The notes under the pieces were generated by a model. It worked only from the letters and a program-made list of their open reading frames with translations, was not told the DNA's origin and searched no databases. The translations under genes were made by a program, and so were the position numbers. From Breviolum minutum Mf 1.05b.01 (taxonomy: Eukaryota; Sar; Dinophyceae; Suessiales; Symbiodiniaceae), in the NCBI GenBank assembly GCA_000507305.1, contig DF241469.1, positions 2,392 to 66,391 of the forward strand: 64,000 nt of DNA, read 5' to 3'. Below are positions 36,560 to 46,948 of the stretch, in pieces. How positions within the stretch are numbered: the stretch's first letter is position 1; every line of letters starts with the position of its first letter.

Positions 36560-36690
36560 ACGGGTCCCACACTGCCACTCGCCCAGCACCTCGGTGCGAA
36601 TTCGTTGCAAAATTCTCTGTTGGCGGAAGAAATGCCAAGGATTCCGGCAGCTACTTGCAGGCCACGAGCAGAGCCCATCTCCCACCTCAA
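36560..36690 (-). CDS. Outlying exon of the RWERG family
   Basis: After GTTGAG| at about 36684 the minus strand reads RWEMGSARGLQVAAGIL and continues open (SSANREFCNEFAPRCWASG). The start matches the RWERG-xxx-GLL-x-E exons of the 46-56 kb array in both acceptor context (TGAG|GTGGGAG) and peptide. It shows that the exon type is scattered outside the array. Function is unknown. Confidence 0.42.
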
Positions 36691-36739
36691 CAGAAACACA
36701 GAGCTAAGACGACTAAGAGATGCTAGTGCAAATGGGAAA

Positions 36740-37760
36740 ACAGGGACACAGAAACAGAACGAAACAGAGATGTCTTATGATACCAGTACTTATGATGTCT
36801 TGATGCCTTCCTACCAGTACGGTCCTATGATCTAAGATTCATGGAACCAGGGGCCCAGCTGCTTCAAAATCACCTCGACGGATCCATGAGCTTTTCCTCG
36901 CCGTGCAGCCTTGAAGATCATAACACTTGGCCAAGAGCTCTGGCTTTAGCTGTTGACTTTCATTTTATTTCGGTGTCAATTTTGCTCGACCTCGACATAA
37001 GAATCATAGAGAAATGCGAGCTGAAGTCTTTCTTCAATGGAAGGTGCTTTAAGCTGATGCAGACCAAGACATCACACACTCATTGAAGCAGAAATCGCTA
37101 GCTTGAGTTCTGTACCTGTCGCCAGTCTGCGAACACCTCAGAGCCAGCAATTTGGAAATAGATTGGTCAAGCCAGCCCCATGATATCATTCACACATCAC
37201 ATAATAGTAGTCGGCCATCTTAAAGATGCTCATGTTCTGCGCCCAATGCAATAATACAAACATGGACATAAAAATAATGACATGCAAATAAGGATTTGCA
37301 GACGTGAAGACCCTCGCTCTTAAGCAGCAGGATGCTACCTGAGCTGCCGAACAACACCACGCATCGCATCCACTTTGCTGAGGAAGTAGCGCTTGACCTG
37401 TTGCCTGCAGTTTGAAGACAGACTTGGCACGCTTTCAAGCGTTAGGCTGGACTGCTCTCATCTTGTCATATTGAAACATATCAAATATACATCACATCAC
37501 CACATCTCGGACGATTCAAACATATTCAGTTGCATTGCCTTTTTCCAGGTCTGCATAAGACGTCGGGGTCTTGCCCGCACAAAAGGGGCACTTCTGCTCA
37601 CACTTTGTGGCTGACTGCCGCGAGAAACAGGATCGAATTCACTGTGGCAAAGAATCTTGTGAATGATCCTCTTTTGCCGTTCTGGCTATGTCACTCTCTT
37701 TCTGCTTTTTTTGGTCTCATTCATTCTCACACAAAATCGTTCGGGCATCGAGTCCAGTCC
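36740..37760. other. No supported gene
   Basis: Overlapping short open frames occur on both strands, with no motif. This is the 3' side of the acyl carrier protein gene on the minus strand. Confidence 0.45.
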
Positions 37761-37761
37761 G

Positions 37762-38217
37762 TCAATTCACGCCAGCCTTCCCCAAGTAGTCTAAAATGTC
37801 CTGTACTGAGTTGATGTTGTCTGCATCCGTATCTGGGATCACATGATTGAACTCATCTTCCACCTCCAACAGGACCTCCACCTTGTCGATGTCATCAAAT
37901 TTCAACTCATCCCACTTGGTGCTGGTGGAGACTTGTGAGTCCAAGGCCTTCAGAGCTTCTTCACGATTCTCCACTCCACTGTCGCTATCTCGAAGCAAAT
38001 CATCTTTCCTGGCTTTCATGTACCTCTCTACTGCTGCAATGACGCGGGAAGGCTGTGCCTCGGCACTGAAGCACCGTTGGGTGGCCAAGGATGTCAGGGA
38101 GCTCGGACTCAGACGCCACGGCCGCGGCCAAGGCGCCGCTGCGAATCCACGTGTCCGAGAAGTCGCCAAGGCGACGCTGGAGTGGCTCAGGCGCGTTCGG
38201 ACAAAGCTCATCGCCAT
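37762..38217 (-). CDS. Mitochondrial acyl carrier protein lacking the phosphopantetheine serine
   Basis: A complete single-exon gene of 151 codons, ATG at 38217 and TGA at 37764-37762. Residues 1 to about 50 are Arg/Ser/Ala-rich with no acidic residues, a typical mitochondrial targeting sequence, probably cleaved near CFSAEA. The ACP fold follows: helix 1 (SRVIAAVERYMKAR), a somewhat long loop, then FDDIDKVEVLLEVEDEF and HVIPDTDADNINSVQDILDYL. In canonical ACPs the second helix begins with D-S-L, where the Ser carries 4'-phosphopantetheine. Here the residue is Asp109 (GAC at 37893-37891), so this protein cannot be a standard acyl carrier. Mitochondrial ACP also binds LYR-motif proteins such as ISD11 in Fe-S cluster assembly and respiratory complex I, roles that may not need the Ser. 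From memory, the Plasmodium mitochondrial ACP also lacks this Ser. The reading frame is intact and the rest of the domain is well kept, so it is probably functional. Confidence 0.93.
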   Translation of the reverse strand: MAMSFVRTRLSHSSVALATSRTRGFAAAPWPRPWRLSPSSLTSLATQRCFSAEAQPSRVIAAVERYMKARKDDLLRDSDSGVENREEALKALDSQVSTSTKWDELKFDDIDKVEVLLEVEDEFNHVIPDTDADNINSVQDILDYLGKAGVN

Positions 38218-38329
38218 GGGTGCGCAGCAATTTCAAAACACAGCAAGTCGGGTGCTTTTGTCACTCAGGTCCTTTCATGTTGAGCCAAAATGCCAATGTT
38301 GAATTGACATCGACGCGATCGTTAGCTGC

Positions 38330-39580
38330 ATTTGCATGATGCAAAACCGTCCCAAAGGGTGAAGCAACTTCCATCTCGAGGACTCGACTCCATAGCCAGC
38401 CGGGCACGAGTGCGTCCTCACAACGTGGGTACGAGGAAGAAAAGTCTCTCTGCTCAAGCTGGGACAGAAGCAAAATGCCACCTGGTAGAATGTGGCACCA
38501 TTGACTGGGGATCCAGCAAGAAAGTGGTTTCCACACTGCATAACTGATTTAAGAAAACAGCATTGAAATTGAGGTATTGAAATCACTTCCTTTCTGGATT
38601 TGGAGTAGACTATCTGAATAAATAGATGTCCGTATCTTTTAAACTGTGTTCTCGGGCGAGAAATCACTCATTTTTCATTTGGCAAGTCAGTTCATTGATC
38701 CGGAGAAGTCTCAAAGACCCTCTGATTCAAGGCAGCATGAGACAAACTCTGAACATCCAGCTCCTCTGTTCTTGGCCGCATAGCGGCTCCATGCGGAGAT
38801 TGCGCAAGCCTCGTCCAGAAGCAGTTTCAAGTTTCAACAACCTGATTTCGGTCTGTAAGTTTCACAGGAATGGGACGGCATCAAGGCTCAAGGCACAAGG
38901 TCGTCTTTCATGTACGGAAGATTCAAGAATTGGAAATCCAAAATTCGGAAAAAGTATGAAAAGTCTAAGCTTCTGGCGGCCACACCCTGAGGGCCCGGTC
39001 GTCGCCAAGTGCACAGCCTCAGTGACTCAGTGTGCAATGCCTATGAGGCATCACTATAGCACCGACAACCGATAACCGCCTGAGATTGCGACAACATGTT
39101 GACAGCTTGATGAGCTCTATCCCGTCTGGCCTTAAAATTAGAGATCTTGAAACCCACAGCATCCCATTGCCAACTAGCAGTAACTAGCATTCAGATTGAA
39201 CGCTGCAATTCAATTTCAATGCATGTTCATGGAAAAGTATGGAAAAGTGGCATTCCTCCCCACAAAAATCTAAAACTGCATCCCTCACAAAAGTGGCACC
39301 CCGACGGACTTCTTTCGTTCATCCACGGCTCGTTTCCAACTCAGCGGACGACTCGCGTGTTAAAAAAAATATGAGATTAGACCGCTTCAGGACTCTTGCG
39401 GCCGTCTGAGGTACCCCACACGACAAAAATTTCTGCAAGCAGTCCTGAAGTTTGTTTGGAAGAAGCATTGGAATGCTGAAGTTTCACCAGAATTTGAGGA
39501 ATGCTTCTCTGCGACAACAAGCACAACATGCTCATACATGCTCCTGCTGTATCTCCGCGAGCCCAACGCTGTATCATGAG
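38330..39580 (-). CDS. Putative exons of an unrecognised gene upstream of the ACP gene
   Basis: About 38490-38350 reads ILLLSQLEQRDFSSSYPRCE and then PGWLWSRVLEMEVASP with clear coding character. About 38835-38740 reads LLLDEACAISAWSRYAAKNR. About 39345-39300 reads WKRAVDERKKSVG. At 39577-39400 a frame contains QRWARGDTAGACMSMLCLL and then GLLAEIFVVWGTSDG. Its last part matches the 51.9 kb copy of the duplicated module (LLQEILSVWGTPVV), so at least that exon belongs to the dispersed RWERG family. A single gene model cannot be drawn. Confidence 0.4.
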
Positions 39581-39689
39581 CTCAATCCCAGCCCTTGCCT
39601 TGTCCTGGGCTGCAACTCCGCTCTATCAGCAATGAGTAGCATGAATCTGTGGCTATTGCTGCTGACGAGCCGTCGAGGTTTTGAGAGTT

Positions 39690-39733
39690 TTTCTACCCTT
39701 GTGACCCTTGTGACCCTTGTGCACTTGTGACCC
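39690..39733. repeat. 10-bp tandem repeat
   Basis: The unit CTTGTGACCC is repeated four times with one variant (CTTGTGCA). Confidence 0.88.
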
Positions 39734-39739
39734 TGCCTT

Positions 39740-40655
39740 CTCCATCAGCTCCTTCCACCTGCAACAACATCCACGCAAACCCATGGCATTTCTGTGGAAG
39801 GATATGGTAATTCTGACACTTCTCAAAACCCCTTGCTTGTCACAAACGAAGCTGGACTTCAAAAAGCTGTAAACAGCTCTGGTAGCTCTAGTAGGGCCTA
39901 CCCTTTTGGTGAATGACATGAAGTGACAGCATGATCGTCCCTACAGTATGGCATGAAGATAGGAGAAGTCGCCTTTGTACCTTCATCGTGTCTAGGTTTG
40001 GAAGTGTCTGCATTGGCAATTCAAAGGCTGAGGTTCACACTGGCTCAGGCTCTCTGATAACAGCCCACGCTCGTTTCCACGAACAAACCTGCAGCCCAAG
40101 TTGCAAGCTTGTTGCATGTTGTTGCAAACTGCAACGGACTGTTCCCACCTTGGAATGCCCTGCCTGTTGAGACTGAGACATGACTTTTCGTGACTCTTAT
40201 ATAGTATGGGCAAGAACCAAGCGTAGCAAAATCATGCAAAATCCTGATCTCGGCATGAATCAATTTTTCACAGCCAAACGGCAGGACTCTCAAAGTGAAA
40301 CTCAAATGGCCCAGTCTGCCGGTCCGGCGAGAACTGGCTGAGACTTCACCAGCTACGGCAGCTGTTCTTTCTGCCGGACAGCTGTTTGTGCCCAGGTCCC
40401 AGGTCGAGGTTGGCGCAGGGCTCAAGATACTTTTGCAGTACCACTCGTCCGAATGCGAAAGCTGGTGGAGTCTGATCCTTTTCACGCATCATGTGATTTC
40501 AACATGAGAAGATGGATTTTACATTATTTATTGCAATTCCGGTTCTAAAACTTCGGCACATCAGAGTCCAGCCATCACAAAGTCATCAAAGTCTAAGAAA
40601 GTGTAGTCATGTAAGTCATGTAGTCAATGTGTCTATGTGAGTCTATGTGAGTCTA
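39740..40655. other. No secure gene
   Basis: At 40230-40500 both strands are open for about 70-90 codons and neither shows a motif. A GTCTATGTGA 10-bp tandem repeat lies at about 40630-40660. Confidence 0.4.
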
Positions 40656-40660
40656 TGTGT

Positions 40661-43600
40661 TCAGTCATCTGGCTCCAGGTCATAAGTTGGAGATGGTCTG
40701 CTCGCTCTGGAGCTGGAGGCCTTCGAGGCCTTTCTCCTCTTGCGAGGGATTGTTGATGAGGACGAGGAGTCAGAAGAAGATGAACTTGAGATCTCTTCTC
40801 GCTCCATGCGCGTATAAGAAGGAGATCGCCGTGCTTTCCTGAATAAGCAGTTTCAAGGACACTTATTTTGATGCCCAATTTGCTCACAAAAAATGCGGTT
40901 CTCTTTAAAAACTGCCAAGGCTCTGCAAAGGTCGATTGAATTCTTCAGGATACATCCACCGTGCTGGACTAAGACTCGGTGATCCCTGGCGCTCCACATT
41001 CGCTTCTGGGGGCAAAAACACGCCACCTGCGCGACTACGCCATGCACCCTTGCGAGTGGGCCACATCGCGCCCTTGGTACCTTGGAAGTTGAAATTCTGG
41101 AATGGAATGTACATAAATAATATAATGTATATATTATTATTGTTACAATATAATTTGTATGGATTGTTGGAAAACGTATGAAGTATCTGAAACATGATTG
41201 AAAAAACCGTGAGGAAAATCGGTGACAAGCAAAATGATCAGACCTGCGGCTTCCTTCCAGAATCTGGAGCAGTTCCCCATATGAAAACAAAGGAGAATGA
41301 GAACATGTATGGAAATGTTGGATTCTTTAGAGTACTGCAGTGTCTTCCGTCAGATTTTCTATCAACATGTGTCAACGATCATGCCGCGATACGCAAACGG
41401 CATGGTGATGGCGAGCGCCGCAAATAGCCCAAATGATCCCAGTCAGGTTCATCCAAAGCAATCTGGCCAGGGAGTGTGGGTTCAAATCTCAGGGCTTACA
41501 AATTACACGTCAAATTGTAGAAGTGACCAAAACTGTACCCTGTTGAATAGGATAAGCAAGCACTAATCATCCCTTTTCCCTATATCATGTGTTATTTCAA
41601 ATGCGTGGTTTGTTCACGGAAAATCTGCTGTCCAACACTTGACTTCCGACAAAGTCCCAGACCTGTGAAATTTGATGCTCTTCATCGAGTCGCAGCTTTC
41701 GAAGCAGGGCATAGGCCTTCATGTCGTATGCAGCATTCAGCGGGTTCAGCGGGTCATTCGGAACCGGCTGCGGCTGAGCGTTGCCTTCGGCTCCTCCCTG
41801 CGCAGTGGCCTCACCCTCAGCGCCCTCGGGATGCTCACCCTCCGCACCCTCCAAAGCTGCGCTTGAGGCTGCACCAGCTGCATCAGCTGCACCTTGCGCC
41901 TCTGTCTTCGCTTTCTTTCCTTTCTTTGCCTCTTTCTTCAACCTGCTGATTTGACAAGATGACCATAAGTTGTCACAATTCCAATATCTCCCAATGTATT
42001 TCAAACCTCCGCGGTTTTCTGCAGTGCTGATTGCTATCTAAAAGCAAAGGCCTATCTATCTCAATGCTGAGGGTGCTTGCTTTCCCTTCAATCCAGTCCG
42101 GGCGTGACGATGTACTATTCTATCAGGAAGACAGGTGGTCATCCAAGACATAAGCAGTTTGCAAGTCCCGAACTCAGCATGAAAAACACAATTTGATAAT
42201 TTGATACTTGATACACCTGGTGTTCTTTGCATTTCTTTACTGAATCTTAATCATATCAATCTTATCATGAGTGTTTGGGCGCTGGCCTCTCCAGTTCATC
42301 CAATTCCTTGACCAGCTCCTCCAAGCTTCGGCAGGGTTGTGGATTCCGCACAGGTGACGGGGCACCGTCGACGGCATCTGCGTCCACGTCAATGACGGCA
42401 GCTCTCGCAGCCTTCGCAGCGATGTCTTCTTGGCTTTGGGCTTGTGCAGCCTGGGGTGACAGTTGATGCAGCAGTCATGAAACATGAGTTTGAACATGAA
42501 CAGAACAGAATCTCTCTGAGTCTTCACAAGTCAAATGCCGAAACTGCCTCAATAAGTTGACCAATTGCATCTTGCCAGCCATCAGCTTCTGCCATTTCGC
42601 GTCTTAACCGCTCGTGCTCCTCGCGCTTGAACTGCCTTTGCTCCCGGCGCATCTGCCTTGCAAGTTTTCGCTGCATCTTCATCTCCTCGATTACGCTTGG
42701 CATGCTCAGTTGGAGAAAGACACAGCAAAGGTACGAGTACGCGATATGCCAAAGAGATAGTCGGAGGTTGTGCACTGTGCACTTGCAACAAACAATATAT
42801 ACACCCTAGAAGTCCAAAGACCATTAAAATAATAGGTTTTCACCAAAGACTATTGTTTTAGTAGGGAATTTTAATCATCCCAAATTGGGGACTATAATTT
42901 TAATGGTTTTGGACTTCCAGGGTACATATATGTATGTGCGTGTGCACCATTCACTATTGCATATTTTAAGAGTTGAGGAGAAGCACATGTGACATAGAGA
43001 AGCACCAAATGCCGGAAGATGTGCAATCTAGCCAATGTGTAGCTGCATGTGCAGCCAATTTTTTGACAAGAATCCATGGCTTTTGCCTCGAGGCTTCCGG
43101 GCTCTGGAATTGTCGCCTCTTTGTTTCTGGTTTCCAGACGGACACATTCGTCGAAACGTGTTTCTCTCTCAGGTCTTTCAGGTCTTTCCTTCTTTTCCTT
43201 TGCCCGCTCTCGTCCTTTCCTTTCTTTCCTGTCTTTCCTTTCTTTCTTTTCTTTCTTCTCCCGTCTTCTTTCTCTTTTCCTCTCCTTTCTCTCTGTTTTC
43301 TCCTTCTCTAAATTCTCCTTCCCTTTCGTGTGAACTTTGCTGCTCTGCTCCTTGTCAGCTATGACGTGGTCGACAATTTCATCGTACATGAACAGCTTAG
43401 CAGTTTCCACTTCGTTGCTTACCAAGGCTGCATGCATTTTGTTTGTGGCAAGCTTGCGCCCCTCATCCTCTCCCTTCTTATTCGACTCAACTTCGGACCT
43501 TTCCTCTTGTGGAGCTTTGGGCAGTGTCACTTCAGCACAGTTCTTCTCGTTCTCTCTCTTTTCGTTCTTTTCGTTCTTTCCATGTTTTCCTTTTTTCCTC

Positions 43601-44231
43601 TGATGTTTTTCTTTTCGCTCTTTCTTCTGCTTTCGCTCCCCTCTTCTTTCTCTCACCTTTGCTTTTTCGAGAGGCTCTGTCAACACCTCATCCAAATCAA
43701 CGGCTGCAGTCTGCTTCGCCACCGAAGACCTTCGAGATGTCGCCATGATGCCTTTCAATCTCGTGTGTCTCAGGTCACCATTGGTCCTGTGCTGTGAAAC
43801 AGGGGAACAACATTTTACAGAATCATGCAAATCTTAGAAAACTGCGAAACACAATGGCTTCAACGATGCCGATTGAAGTATTTCTACAAGCAACCAAAGG
43901 AATGAGAAATCTTTTCTGACACCCAAGAGGCATCGCTCAACTCACAAAACCATGAGGGAAGAAAGATGATAAAAGAACACTCAAGGAGCCCTACGCCCCA
44001 CATGCAGTGACGTGCAGTGATGCGCAAAAAGTCAAAGCCCTGGCGATCTTCGAGGTCCTCCGACAAATTTGCATCTGCACCTCGGGCAGTTTCTTTGCCC
44101 ATTGTGCTGCTTCCAGCTCAGCCTGCACAGGAACCCTGACATGGAAGCTCGTAAGTTCTACTGTAATCCAAGCATATTGTTTCCGAATGGTTGTGAAAAA
44201 TTGAAACACAGTGAGTGAATGCCCGTGTTTA

Positions 44232-44289
<58 letters not shown>

Positions 44290-44642
44290 CGATGACGACG
44301 ACAATGCTGGTGGTAGTGGTGGCGGCAGAGGGAAGATGCAACAATCCGCAGTCCGATAGGTAGGGGCTCTCGCCACCAGTGACAACCCCGTGAAACAAAA
44401 AAAATTGATTTTCGAGGGGTACCGGCATCACCAAGATTGGTCAATAAAGGCTCCAAAATCCACATTTTGGCGAAACATCATTGATGCTCAGCATGGCCAG
44501 ACAAAAAAAAAAACAAGAACTGATTCTTCCGCATGGCTTGGCGCCTCGGTAAAGCCCACGCTGCTTCCCACACGTGCTGCTCGGCGTGCTTGACAACGGG
44601 CCTGGGCAATTTCCTCGTGACGCTTGATGAATTTGGACATGG
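40661..44642 (-). CDS. Lys/Glu/Arg-rich charged protein with SR-like C-terminus, multi-exon
   Basis: The model has these exons. 44642-about 44520 starts MSKFIKRHEEIAQARCQARR. About 44125-44015 reads AELEAAQWAKKLPEVQMQIC. About 43796-43115 is a long exon with MATSRRSSVAKQ followed by nearly 150 residues of Lys/Glu/Arg repeats. About 42680-42548 is charged helix (QRKLARQMRREQRQFKREEH). 42450-42287 reads AARAAVIDVDADAVDG and LEELVKELDELE. 41942-about 41660 is KEAKKGKKAKTEAQGAADAA, an Ala/Glu/Gly-rich run, and YALLRKLRLDEEHQISQ|GT. About 41130-40950 contains GSPSLSPARW. 40838-40661 ends with RSPSYTR, Ser/Asp-rich and RKRRKASK stretches, and LEPDD. The join 42287|42286...41943|41942 is a GC-AG intron in exact phase (AG+G = Arg). 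The Ser/Arg and acidic Ser tail suggests a nuclear RNA-processing or chromatin protein. The family is unknown, and the locus may hold more than one gene. Confidence 0.65.
42804..42922. mobile_element. MITE-like element with terminal inverted repeats and TACA target duplication
   Basis: The 119-bp element begins CCCTAGAAGTCCAAAGACC and ends GGTTTTGGACTTCCAGGG. The ends pair over about 32 bases with only a few mismatches, including ATTAAAAT in both arms. The direct repeat TACA lies on each side (42800-42803 and 42923-42926). It has no coding capacity. It lies in the intron between the long charged exon and the next exon of the charged-protein gene. The mobilising transposase is not in the window. 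Confidence 0.85.
44231..44303. repeat. ATG/GAT trinucleotide repeat
   Basis: About 20 GAT units are followed by GAC variants. It lies between two exons of the charged-protein model on the minus strand, so it is presumably intronic. The poly-His and poly-Ile frames are products of the repeat. Confidence 0.93.
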
Positions 44643-44659
44643 CTGGCGCACGGCCCCCA

Positions 44660-45418
44660 GGTCGCTGCAGGGCATGAGTTGCTGAAGTTTCTGAAGTTTG
44701 GGCGGAGCTATGAAGTGTTGTGTTTGGCAGCTTTGTTTGACAAGTTCCTGCAATGCTACGGTTGGGGTTGTTGGCAAGGGCTCTGCATGAACATAAAGGG
44801 ATGCATCTTTTCTTGTTGCACGCGTGACTTCGAAAGCGTTGTATTTTTGTCTAGCGGACTTAATGAAATAGTCATAGTGACCAACAGGGTCACTCTCTGA
44901 TAGAGATGTGATTCCCAATTCCCGTTTGATGTTAGGTCTGGATAGGTCTGGTACTAAGCTTCAGTGTAGCTGATGTCAAGCCAAATAGCATCGTTGTTCA
45001 AGCCAAGCTGCAGGCGGATGCCCCAAAGACAACATCAGAAAATGTACAGCAAAAGCACTATCAAAAAAAACTGCAGTAAGGATACAATACAATGCAATAT
45101 GGCAACATACTGTAGTGCACTACAAATCCATACAGGTTTGGATGCCACACTTCTGCATTGCCAGCTTGACAGCTTCGTGACTTCTCCTCAAGTCTCTCAG
45201 GTCAATCGTATGATTGCTCGTCAGTGGGTTGTGCGAAGAACGTCATGTGTTTGCTGTCTGAAGAGGAGCTTCGTAAAGCCAAGATTGACATCATGAAGAA
45301 TTGCACTGTGAAAGGGTGTAAAATAATGTAAGCGCTCATTTTCACTTTCATTCCTTGCTACGTGTACTCCCAAGACCCAAGGGGTACAGAATGCGGGACA
45401 TTGCCGTTGTCTGAATGG
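44660..45418. other. No secure gene
   Basis: A minus-strand frame covers 44918-44690 without a motif. It may hold 5' untranslated sequence of the charged-protein gene and spacer. Confidence 0.35.
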
Positions 45419-45539
45419 CTAAGCCCACAGCTTTTTCATTGTCTCTTTCCTGATGGCCTCAGTCCAGAAAAAGTGGAAACCCAAACGCACACTGCCTTGA
45501 TGCATGCAGTAAACTGCCCCTGTGCCATGCACGATGTCA

Positions 45540-46160
45540 CCTCCTAAGCAGAAGCAGACTGGGTGTCCGGGCATCAACTTCTTCTCGCCAAAGTTTGAAG
45601 AAGCTTCCGAGCAACCCGACCTTAGCTTCGAGATCAGCTTCACTGCATTGAAGAGATGCGAGCCATGAAACTATGAAATTAGATTGAAATCTTAACTAAT
45701 GTTGACTTCTGCCTTCTACGTCCTTCTGCTAACTCTCTACATCTCAAAACGTCATAAGAAAAAGGAAAATATGGGCACCCTTGGGTCCTTGGGTAGGGCA
45801 TTCTAGTTGTTTGCTCCCTAAATCTCTTCCGTATTGCCAGATATAATAACCGGTATATGTTAGAATAGGTACAGGTACACAACGAAACTGCACAATGTTT
45901 TCGGGTTTTTCTTGAAGTCCCGGAAGGCCAAACAACTTTCCATGTCGCTTCCGGTAGATCTACAGTTTTTTTCTGGTCTTGTTTGCCTCCTCTTCCACAC
46001 AGCGCTAAGAGCAAAACGCCAGTCTTGGACTCCCATGCTAAGAGAAAGCGCTTTATCGACACGTCCTGCATCCAAAGGCATGCAGTCATTCACTTCAAAG
46101 TGACTACGAATTTTGTGTTCATCCAAACACTTCCAAACCTGTCCCTAGAAACTCAGCTTT
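45540..46160 (-). CDS. Exons of the duplicated gene, unit 1
   Basis: About 46145-45955 reads VWKCLDEHKIRSHFEVNDCM, then ALSLSMGVQDWRFALSAVWK and a basic stretch. About 45650-45545 reads KLISKLRSGCSEASSNFGEK and LMPGHPVCFCLGG. The first exon is kept in copy 2 at about 47585-47395 with one change near the start (Asp to Asn in AGRVDKAL). No domain is recognised. Exon-to-exon phase was not resolved. The exons follow, in transcript order, the REAV and RWERG exons at 46.6 and 46.4 kb. Confidence 0.5.
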
Positions 46161-46360
46161 GCAAGGGTCCTGCTGTCTACGCTTTGCAGCTAGCCGGTGC
46201 CACCTAAAAAAATCGCAGATGATACAAATGCATGCTTGAATTGCATGAATTGAATCTTAGAATAGTGACTCTCTTTTGAACTCAGACAGGATCATTTCAA
46301 ATGCCAAGTTCCCCGTTAGCAAGACACAATCTGAGATCTTTGCTGATCCAAGGTTTCGTG

Positions 46361-46395
46361 AAGAAGGCCGTTGACATTGCCACGTTCCCACCTCA
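46361..46395 (-). CDS. RWERG-type exon, unit 1
   Basis: After CTGAG| the minus strand reads RWERGNVNGLLHE and goes on open (TLDQQRSQIVSC). The identical sequence is in copy 2 at about 47804-47838. Two other frames are also open for short distances, so the frame is chosen by comparison with the more diverged units at 53.7 and 56.3 kb, where only this frame survives. Confidence 0.5.
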
Positions 46396-46432
46396 GTTAC
46401 TGATCTGTTCTTCTTGCCTGATACCACATGTC

Positions 46433-46467
46433 TATACAAAGTTAAAATATCATTTTAACTTTGTATA
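46433..46467. repeat. Perfect 16-bp hairpin at a duplication border
   Basis: TATACAAAGTTAAAAT and its exact reverse complement are separated by ATC. The hairpin starts eight bases after homology between duplicated segments A1 and A2 ends, followed by AT-rich sequence. Confidence 0.9.
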
Positions 46468-46505
46468 CGTAATATGTTAAAATAAAGTTGCATATTATAT
46501 CTTAC

Positions 46506-46795
46506 TTACTGTGAATGTGAAGAACGATAAACGAAAGAATGCTTCTGGGGCCAACAAAAATGGGTTACCTGCTTCTGCAGCGCCAGTGCAACAGCTTCTC
46601 GGCTATGCCTCCGGGACAGGAATCCCAACGTGGAAGTAGGTATGCTTTGTTTGGTGCGCTTCATCCTTCACTCTTTGCAAATACTTGGGGCGCGGCTTCT
46701 TCCTGCGCTCTTTTACAATTGCCTTAAAGCTTTTGAGACGCACCGGAATAGACTTGAGATGCATCCCGAATAAGACCGTGCCATGCCGCAGTTTT
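46506..46795. repeat. Duplicated module C, copy 1
   Basis: About 290 bases match 49490-49775 at roughly 88 percent by eye, with small indels. Shared landmarks are CTGCTTCTGCAGCGCCA, AGGAATCCCAACGTGGA and GATGCATCCCGAATAAGACC. It carries the REAV exon and a Lys-rich exon on the minus strand. Confidence 0.88.
46568..46795 (-). CDS. Lys-rich exon and REAV exon, unit 1
   Basis: About 46775-46605 reads LFGMHLKSIPV, KERRKKPRPKYLQRVKDEAH and HVGIPVPEA, then a stop. Directly after it, in another frame, comes SREAVALALQKQ|GTAACC, ending at a good donor. The 49.6 kb copy keeps both peptides with mostly conservative changes, which argues that both were under coding constraint, perhaps in different transcripts. 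Confidence 0.48.
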
Positions 46796-46948
46796 GCTCT
46801 TCGCTGATGGTATCCAAAACATTCGAAAAGAACACATCAGCTCACCTCTTCCTGCATCCCTTGATCCATCGAAAGGGCGGAATCCACTACTCAAATCAAG
46901 GATCGGGTCTACAGTCTACATGATGCCAAGGAGAATACAGTCCTACGT

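Larger units (their letters stand above)
45532..46425. repeat. Segmental duplication A, copy 1
   Basis: This segment of 894 bases is repeated at 46949-47868 in the same orientation with very few substitutions. The copies share both flanks exactly (CGATGTCACC at the left, TGATACC at the right). Copy 1 has GTCCTTG at about 45784 that copy 2 lacks, and copy 2 has a 34-base insertion. The repeat carries several minus-strand exons. Confidence 0.95.

Noticed and set aside
37847-38302. 151-residue plus-strand frame over the ACP gene
   Set aside because: It is the antisense shadow of the ACP coding sequence, which matches a known fold.
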